A stretch of 64,000 bases of DNA, from the NCBI GenBank assembly GCA_958510875.1, contig OY294067.1, forward strand, positions 146,849,743 to 146,913,742, given 5' to 3'. The translations under genes were made by a program, and so were the position numbers. The notes below the pieces were generated by a model. The model did no database searches. It worked only from the letters and a program-made list of their open reading frames with translations, and was not told the DNA's origin. The stretch comes from Endomychus coccineus. Lineage: Eukaryota > Arthropoda > Insecta > Coleoptera > Endomychidae. Below, in pieces: positions 56,000 through 64,000 of this stretch (position 1 is its first letter; each line of letters opens with the position of its first letter).

Positions 56000-57765
56000 T
56001 CTTTATCGAACTAAAGTTGGTTATTTGTTAATAAATAATTGACGCATTGACCCAATATTTATCTCAAAAGAAGCGTTCCTTAAATACTTTCAAAACTAAT
56101 ATTCCTGGATTTTTGAAACAGTACACAGAAAAAACGCACATGTCTGAAACCGGTTTGATCAACAAATGTTAATTTGAAAAATTGATATAATTTTTCTTGT
56201 GAGAATCAGTACGTTAATATATTAAGCAATAATTACTTTCTAAAAATAAAATTAGTTCACTTCCAAAATATGTTTATTGTAAATGTTGACCGGACTAGCA
56301 GTAAGTATAGATATTAGATATTGAAAGATAAAATGTGTGTAAATTTTAATATTTTTACAACGATTTATTATTATCACCAAAATTGTTGTTATATGTACTC
56401 TCAAACATCAAATAAAAAGAATTCTCAATTCTTTCCAGAATTGAAAATGAATTAAACGAAATTTGGCAATCGATTCCATGATTATATAAATATTGTTTGC
56501 AACAGGATATTATGTTGATTCTATTGTTAATTCAATGATAAGATGAAGTTCGTCTAGTCATTTAGATATTCAATGTCAAACAACCACAAACAATCTAGAG
56601 ATAAATTGAATAACAGGTTTTATGTTCTTCCTAATGTCCAAAAAAATATATGTTTAGCTGCTTTGATTGAGCTATTGTACCTATTATATTTTAGAAATGT
56701 CCAATAAGTTAAAAAAGTCTCAGGAAGGCAGAAAATATCATTCAGGTACTTATATTCGTATTTGAATTTGGTCAGAAGCCTATCTTATTTTTGTACGTCT
56801 TTCACTTTTTTCTTTAGTTTTACGAGTGTTCATTTTCAGTCGATTCAAAGTTGGCTTCCTTGGTTGATCGTGATAATAAATCTGGAGCATGGAGGGAATA
56901 CTGAATACTGCCTGAAATCTGTGTTATCACTTCTATAATAAGGATATTTTCGAGCATTCTGAATATGTGCGGTTGCACGGAACAGTTCGAGAGAAGCTTC
57001 ACAGAATAAATGAAAAAATTATAACTATTCGTTTGGGTATACTGTTTGATTATCAATATTCAGAGTTCATTTTTATCATACTAGCTTTACTAAACACTGA
57101 CTATTTAATTTAAAAAAAAGTATATAACAGAACTGTCCATGTTATGGCAGTAAAAGTTAGATCATCTTTGCCTGAGTCTTCGCCGGTACAGAAAATTGAT
57201 GGAATCAATTTAAATTTATTTCTCAAAATTAGACTAAAGTTTCTTCAAATTCAACGGACAGTAAAGGCACGATAATATTCGCTAAGGTTGCAGTTAGGCC
57301 ATGGTACTCATTATATTGAATGGGTATTTACTCATTTTTAATGAAAGACTTAATTTATAACCATGGTACTAGCGGTAAATAAATTCATACGTATTTTGAA
57401 ACATTTTAATACGTTGGCACTATTTTGAATCAAAAATATCGATTCTACTCACTTATAATAATAGACACCGTCTTATAAATTTCTCCTAAACGATTGAATG
57501 AATAATTTGTATTATTCATCGTCGAAAGATGTTTCCTCATCATTATCATCATCAACTATTAGGAGCTCAATTCTTACTTCAATTATTTTATCCAGTTCTC
57601 ACTCTTATACTTAGGCGAGTATTTGAGTTAGGAGGTTCTAGATTTATTTCACTACGAGAATGATTCTTTGAATGTTTTATTTTTGTGAAAATTAGCCAAA
57701 TTCTTTTTTAATTATTGTAATAAATAATATAAGAATGGAAAGTTTTTTATTATAGTGACCATTAT
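56000..57765. other. no recognisable gene
   Basis: AT-rich sequence with short ORFs only. The 78-codon minus ORF at 57056-56820 has no recognised domain. Confidence 0.55.
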
Positions 57766-58570
57766 TATTCTCAATGTATTTTAATGATTGACCCAGCGAT
57801 ATTTCCCAAGCGGTCGAATCTTCACATGCTGATGATACGAATCTCTCAAGCAGGTGAAAATGTTGTGACATATAGCCGGCAGCTGAAGCTGAACTCTGGT
57901 TTCGAGCAAATAGGCTTCATCTTAATACATTCAAGACTAGTCACATGATATTCTTGAATCGTGAAGGAAATCAATATGACACTTATATCAACTTGTTTGG
58001 GGTCCATCTAGACTCCACATTAACATGGGATAACCATGGTGCATTCCTGGGCAAAAAAAATCGAAAGTCATATCTCTGAAGAAAATGGCAAATATGGTAT
58101 CTTTGAACGTATTGAGAACTGCATATTTTGCAATTATTGAATCACATCTGTCTTACACTCTCATCTCATGGGCTCACTTGAGTAAAGACATAGAATTTTT
58201 AAGCTACAGAGAAGAGCTAACCGGATTTTATACAACATTGACTACAGAGATGACTGTAAGCCATATTCCAAATCCTCGCAAATAATCACGGTACCCTATC
58301 TGTTTACACTGAAATGTCTTTTATACATTGAAATTAATGTCAATAACTACAACATTCATGAAATGGTTCATTCCTACACTCGAAATAGAAGTAATATAGC
58401 CCCAAAAGAGCTAAAGCTTAACAAATCACAAAATGGTCCAACTTATCTCGCAACCAAATTTTATAATCTGCTGCCAACTCATATTCGTGATTCAAACTAT
58501 GAGACATTTGGAATAGCAATAAACAATGTTCGATTGATAAAGCTTTATACTCAAAAGAAGATTACCTAAG
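57766..58570 (+). pseudogene. Jockey/CR1-type non-LTR RT remnant
   Basis: The RT catalytic region is near 57823-57840 (ADDTNLS, replacing the family's YADD context). It is followed by the motif D/E region (LHLNTFKTSHMIFLNREGNQ, LFGVHLDSTLTWDNH). The thumb is in ORF 58085-58285 (LNVLRTAYFAIIESHLSYTL, ISWAHLSK). The C-terminal end is in ORF 58363-58569 (KLNKSQNGPTYLATKFYNLL, PTHIRDSNYETF). Stops and frameshifts are frequent. The 5' two thirds of the element are missing, as is common for 5'-truncated copies. Confidence 0.75.
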
Positions 58571-59240
58571 CAATGATTTTTCTTATTTTCAAACTAGTTT
58601 TATATCTATGATTGTAATTTATGCCTAATTTTGTTATTTTATACTCTATTGAATATTTAAATTTGCATCCCTGGATTTGTATGAATGGTTCTTAAACAAT
58701 CTAATATCAATGAATATATTGTCTTATCTTATTATTAAGTCTTATTTTAATGAATAAATATGATTTTAATTATCCTGATTTGAACATTATTTGTTGAAGT
58801 TCAATCATAATTTTACAATATTCGAAATAATTTGATTTAAATCATGATTCTAATTATTATTGTTGACTCATCCAAATCTTTTCAACCCAAAAATATCTAT
58901 TGTAGGCTGAATAAATGAATAGTGAAATTTGAATGAAGGACTCTAATAGTCACAATGTGGCATTCTAAGAATTAGTAATAACTTGGTCAGTAACCCATTG
59001 TGTAGATTACACTGTATGGTGGAACAGTTGCCAATATATTTTAATTAAATTCATCCATAACATCGGCAGAACAGAATATATCGAGTGGGATTCTTGATAT
59101 AATAATAAGAAAACCTATGTATGCAATCATATTCATTATGGTTTCATGAATTTAAATTGAAATATTTTATATTTATTTGTGGTTAATAGACAAACATTAC
59201 CATTTCTCCCACCATTTATCCAACATACAAATATTCATAT
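58571..59240. other. no recognisable gene
   Basis: AT-rich sequence downstream of the non-LTR remnant. There is no clear poly(A) tail and no coding signal. Confidence 0.55.
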
Positions 59241-59461
59241 ATAATACCACTAGAGATGAAATTTTGCCGGCAAAATTTCTCGATTGTAATATGAAAGTTT
59301 GTTGCTTAGGCAATTTCGCGAATGACATTTGTATCAAAATCACGAGCCGTCAGGCGAGTGATTTTGGAAAAAATGTCATGAACGAAATTGCCGATAAGCA
59401 ACAAACTTGAATGTTACAAGAGAGAAATTTTACCTGCTTAAATTTCATCTCGAGTGGTATT
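59241..59461. mobile_element. MITE, about 220 bp near-complete palindrome
   Basis: ATACCACTAGAGATGAAATT at the left mirrors AATTTCATCTCGAGTGGTAT at the right. Pairing continues inward through the GTTTGTTGCTTA block to the centre (CGAGCCGTCAGGCGAG). Its two small ORFs are by-products of the palindrome. Confidence 0.75.
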
Positions 59462-61690
59462 CGGGGGATTATTTTTCCGACTTTTTTATCGATGGTGGAC
59501 AGAGAACAAACTCCAAATCGACTCATTTTCATGCAAAATCTCCAATTTTCACAATTGAATTCAACCTGTCAGTTTGACGTGTGGTTAATTTGACTGGATC
59601 ATGTTTTGTTTTTTATATATAGCAACTACCAGAGAAAATTTTCAAAAAATTATCAGTATAATACCATGTAGGTTGTACCACGTGACGTCGAATGGTGCAA
59701 TTCTATTGGTCGATATTTGGGTCGGAAAAATAATCAGCGATATTTTTTTTTCTATCAAGATATCATTATTATAAATTGAATGTATAGTCACTTCAGTCAC
59801 CATAGGAGGTGATTCGAGGGACCATTTCTATTAGAAGAACAGCATCTCTTCGATGCTGGTTGATACGCCAAACAATGTTTCAACTTCTGGGTATATTTAT
59901 AGCAAGCAGAACCCATTCATTCTTACTATGATAACAGTATATACGGTCTACTAGACTATTCAATCTTTCCCAAATAATGTTTATCAAACATTATCACAAA
60001 GGTACACTAAATCGCCATGAGGTGATTCATTTGCCAGAACTCTGAGCAAATCTTTCTGAAATCAGTTAACAAAACAGTAGCATCTCCTAATCCAATATTA
60101 GTATAACATCCACTATTGAAAATCATGATTGACAAAACAAACTCTCTTACAATTAGGATCAAATGAATACGAAATTTCTTATTTAGATAGTAGTGATAGC
60201 GAGAATATTGAGTACAATATATAAGTTGTGATTAGATATGTATTTATCAGAAAAATAATTCCTCAAATCCATGCATTGCATTACTTGACATTATACTTTA
60301 CATTTGTAATGTAACTGATATAAAGTATTTTAACTCGATGAGTTGTATTGTATATTCTCTATGATATCCAGTTATTCCTTGATTCCTTAGACAACTCCAT
60401 TTGATATAGATGTGCCAGAATAATCCAACGAAAACAAGAATAACTATGATGATGATATGCAAAATTATCGATACAATGAACATTTTCTGATGGTTGGTCG
60501 CAAGATCGAAATAAACCTACCTCGTGAACATAATCAATTTCTATATCTCATAATATTTCATAATTATCATAATACAGTCATAAGAGATGGATTACTATAT
60601 ATTTCATATGTGAATTCTCAATATTATATTGCTATAATCAATCGCGCCATAGTATTATTATATAATGTAACGTCATCCCCGCTGAAATTGTTAATTTGCT
60701 GGAGGGTTGGTTACTTGGGCAGTACTCGGTGGGCAGTTGTCATTTGTATGCAACTTCAACTGTTTCCTGTAGAAGGAAACTTCAGAGTTCTTCAGTTTAT
60801 TTTTGTTTTGGTTTCTAATAAATAAAAAAAACGGGCAGTCCCCGGCCACTGCTGACAGAAGTGAAACTGACATTATGAAGTAACCAAATTATTTTGTGTT
60901 ATCTTATTATTGTTAATTATTGTAGCATCCGAAATTACAATTTTATTATTTTTAAATGAAAATTAATATAAAAATTTTCTCTTTAGTTTTCACAATTGTC
61001 AGCATTTCAATCATTAATTATATTCATGTTTATATTTAATAATAAAAAACGTATAATGGGCTGTACAATCCCTGTAAAGAGTAATGAATGTAACCCGATA
61101 GCCATTAGGTATAATAAATACATATTATTTTATTTTCAAAACATATTATTTATTAATATTTACATCGATGTAAATGAAAGTAATGTTAAACAGCATTTTC
61201 TTCATTTGCGTCGTCATTATCGGTAATTTCGACGATACTCAAATTATTAGATTAGATTCAAGCATGAAACATACTGTGGAATCCGGTGTGTTCATATATA
61301 AACAGGCTACTATTACCGATCACACATAATTTAATTATTACTTTTTACTTTGTAATAATTAAAGTATGAGTTGTAGTGCAAAAAAGGCTAATTTTTTCAG
61401 TTAGCATAAATATATAACTTTCGTCTGCACGAGGACAGAAGATTGAGTAATTGAATAACGTCGAGTATGTGGGTGCTGTTGTAGCTGTATACAGTGTATG
61501 ATGTGTATACGCAGTGTATACGTATATCTGTCCTGTATACCGTAATCGAGAGCACTGGCTCACAAAAGCAGGCTCACCAAGACCGTCTCACACATGCACA
61601 CGTGTGTAAGCGTATAGAGAGACTGCCTGACGCCTGACCCGAGTCCTGCACGACCGCAGTTGCGCACGCAGCTATATAAATAATACCTAA
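59462..61690. other. no recognisable gene
   Basis: AT-rich sequence. GATTATTTTTCCGAC at 59467-59481 is repeated in inverted form near 59732-59746, so a degenerate outer repeat may surround the MITE. The 122-codon ORF at 60457-60825 has no recognised domain. CA/TG-rich alternating sequence occurs at 61490-61620. Confidence 0.5.
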
Positions 61691-62185
61691 AGCCGCGTCC
61701 AGACACAAGCATTTCAGCGTAACATCGTAACAACGTAACTCCATCGCGTAACAAAATTTGTACGCGACAAGGTTACAGTGTGGCAAAGTAAAAGTCGCAA
61801 ATATAGCGTCGCCGCGTATCATCGGTACGTAACATTTATACGTTCCAGTCCTAGTTTGTGTCGGTAGCAAGATATACAATATGGACATGGAAGTTGCGGC
61901 TATATCATATATAGTTATGCACTATTTAGCAAAAAAACATCCAGGGCAAGACGCTGGTGGCAGTCGGAACTATACAGAAGTAGAAATGTATATGGTGGCC
62001 GTCATTTACTCCTGGACCTGAGGTTTCAATCAATTAGTGGCTTATACAAAAATTTTACGAGAATGTCACCAACCGATTTCGAGTTTTTAATAAATTTAGT
62101 TGGTTCAAAAATTGCAAGAAAAGACAGGCTATTTCTGTGCAAGGAAGGTTAGCAGTGACAATTCGTTTTCTGGCGACTGATGACT
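61691..62185 (+). pseudogene. PIF/Harbinger transposase N-terminal fragment with probable 5' end
   Basis: The element probably starts at AGCCGCGTCCAGACACAAGC after TAA (61688-61690), a typical Harbinger target. The N-terminal reading near 61940-62180 gives RNVYGGRHLLLDLRFQSISG, LYKNFTRMSPTDFEFLINLV and VTIRFLATDDSF. These match the conserved region upstream of the catalytic domain of Harbinger transposases. Frame changes occur near 61960-62010. The catalytic domain is absent because a gypsy-type fragment begins at about 62186. Confidence 0.72.
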
Positions 62186-63997
62186 CATTTACTACCTCTC
62201 ACAATCTTCACAATTTTTTCAACATTGCTACGCATACCTTTCCAGAAATAATACCTTTTCAGATTGTTATACATTCTATTCACACCGGCATGACCGCCTG
62301 TCGGTAATATTTGAAAATCGATGAGAAGTAATTCTCTCTTTTATCTATCTAGAATAGTTTCAACACCTCTAATAATTGAAACCTTTATTCCCAACTCTTT
62401 ATGTTTCCTGGAAGTTCCTAACATTTTTTTCTACTGATAATTTATTTTCCTGATTTCTTATGATTACAAGCTCTGATATTCTATATCTTATAGATAATTC
62501 AGCTGAGTCTTTCAGTAGCGATCCTAAGTATACTACCGATAAAGCTTCATAGCCCACAAAAATAACATTTCTATTTTTTTCAAAAACTAAATCATTGACA
62601 TCAATATAATTACCGTTGGTTTATTTCCTCAATCTATTTAACTTTTTTTTCTATACAGATCGCAATTCAACAGCGTCTAAGGGAGTTTCAAAACCTCGAC
62701 GCTGACAGAGTGATCAAGCCTGTCATCAGATCTGCTATTTTTATAATCAACCCCCAAACATGCTTTTCTGCTTTGAGCCCTTGTCATTGCATTAATGTAT
62801 ACTCCTTCACTCATTCTCCTAGACATTTCTTTCAAGTCATCTGACTACCTCAATCCGTGACAATGCGTCATCTACGACGTTTTCTGTTTCTTTTAGATAA
62901 ATAACTGTGACATCAAATTCTTCCAAAAGTTATCTTAATTTTGTTAACCTACTCGACGGCTGATTCCGGTCGAACAAATACATAAGTGGTTTGTGATCTG
63001 AATAAATTACGAATTTTCGTTCATACAAATATGGTCTACATTTGTGCATTCATGTATCTCTGTATTGTTCAACGTTCTTCTAGCAAAATCAATTGGTTTA
63101 TCGTTACTATTACATAAATAGATCCAACTGCATACCCAGATGCGTCTGTCTTTAAAATAAATTTATTAGTTTCCGAAAAGTTCGGATACTGTTAAATTGG
63201 CGGGTTCAGAAGTTTTTCTCGCAAAATCTCAAACACAGTCTGACATTACCTTTCTTCGACAACCTATTTGATGGCACAGCAATTTCAGCAAAACCAGTGA
63301 GATGAATGTTCTATAATAATTTGCAAAAGCTAGAAAACGTTTTGTTTCGCTGGAATTTTTAAGTGCCGAATAATTTTGAATAATCCTTTTTTTTTCCTGG
63401 ATCACGCGATATTCCATCAGACGATTATATATGCCTAAATACAAAACCTCTTTTCTTAGAAAATCAAATTTGAGTGGGTTCTGTTTTAATTTAGTTTTTC
63501 TTTAGCAAAACTTTTATAAGATTTCTATTGTGAACGGTCAAATTGTTTCCAAATACTATCAAATCATCTAAATAAATTAGACAGCTGTCATGATTCAATC
63601 CCGACATTGCTATACTTATTACTCTTGAAAATGAGTTTAGACTAATTTTTAGACCCATAGGTATCCGTGTCATCTGAAATTGTCCTTTATCGGTAGTGAG
63701 CGCAGTATAGGGCCTGGATTCCTTGTCCAATTCCACTTGATAATACTCTTGGTAAAGGTCCAAGTGAGAGAAATAAACAGCCCCTGATAAGGCATCCAAA
63801 ATCTCTTCGATATGAGGTAACGGAAACGTATCATCTTTCGATAATCTATCAGTATTCTCCAACATTTATCACCATTTTTCTTTGGCACCAAAAGCAAAGG
63901 TGCCGACCATTATGAAGCAGAGGGTTCAATAACCCCATCATTGAGCATTTTATCCACTTGATTGTTAATTTCTGGTTTGTGTGCATATGGAAATCGA
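62186..63997 (-). pseudogene. Ty3/gypsy pol fragment (RT, RNase H, H2C2), runs off the window
   Basis: On the minus strand RT is visible in 63897-63491 (LLVPKKNGDKCWRILIDYRK, DTFPLPHIEEILDAL, FSHLDLYQEYYQVEL, MTRIPMGLKISLNSFSRVIS, CLIYLDDLIVFG). The connection follows at 63444-63229 (KRFLAFANYYRTFISLV). RNase H traces lie near 63030-62900 (YERKFVIYSDHKPLMYLFDR). The H2C2 region starts near 62300 (GGHAGVNRMYNNLKRYYFWK) and stops before its Cys pair at the Harbinger junction. Many frameshifts are present and no LTR lies at the junction, so it is a truncated fragment. Confidence 0.82.
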
Positions 63998-64000
63998 TAC

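Noticed and set aside
60457..60825. A 122-codon ORF as a host gene
   Set aside because: No recognisable motif or splice context, and the sequence is AT-rich like its surroundings.

Overview
The window is AT-rich eukaryotic DNA, most likely from an insect. The signs are introns with GT-AG junctions, an alpha-spectrin-like pseudogene, an SLC22-type transporter exon, and a dense mix of arthropod transposon families. These are Ty1/copia, BEL/Pao, Ty3/gypsy and an env-bearing errantivirus-like provirus, Penelope-like elements (PLEs), R4/Dong-type and Jockey/CR1-type non-LTR elements, hAT, Tc1/mariner, PIF/Harbinger, Helitron and MITEs. There are no operons, tRNAs, rRNAs or CRISPR arrays. Almost all coding sequence belongs to mobile elements. 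The only candidate host exon is at 44.65-44.80 kb.

Region 1 (1-18.54 kb) is a four-level nest. A copia element (integrase at 2-1074, RT/RNase H at 16757-18284, 3' LTR at 18360-18538) is split by a 15.7 kb CACTA-like DNA transposon (about 1080-16755, flanked by GTGAC). That transposon's DDE transposase gene is split by a TA-flanked element with 310 bp terminal inverted repeats (3988-15235). Inside this lie a head-to-head pair of PLEs forming a 2.7 kb-arm palindrome, an uninterrupted 1163-codon R4/Dong-like retrotransposon inserted in (TA)n, and a 1.27 kb foldback element.

Region 2 (18.54-36.8 kb) is a scrambled BEL/Pao element. A sense gag fragment is followed by an intronless, circularly permuted alpha-spectrin fragment, itself split by a PLE with a 12 bp target duplication. 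Next comes an inverted BEL segment running from the primer-binding-site region to RNase H, then the sense continuation of RNase H and integrase. The integrase part is split by a second CACTA-like transposon (about 27.77-36.13 kb). That copy carries a transposase gene and a six-exon DUF4806-type accessory gene. The two CACTA-like copies share this two-gene content and ACGT-rich subterminal repeat arrays.

Region 3 (36.8-46.4 kb) is lower-density sequence with a hAT element (8 bp TSD), a 600 bp palindromic MITE, a PLE remnant, diverged direct repeats and the SLC22-like first exon. Region 4 (46.4-56 kb) is an inactivated errantivirus-like provirus on the minus strand, with 249 bp LTRs and a CATG target duplication. 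Its 5' LTR is split by a Tc1/mariner-type element. Region 5 (56-64 kb) holds a Jockey/CR1-type remnant, a MITE, a Harbinger transposase fragment, and a Ty3/gypsy pol fragment running off the window.

Family assignments rest on reading motifs by eye. No database search was run. Nesting order and target duplications are read directly from the sequence.
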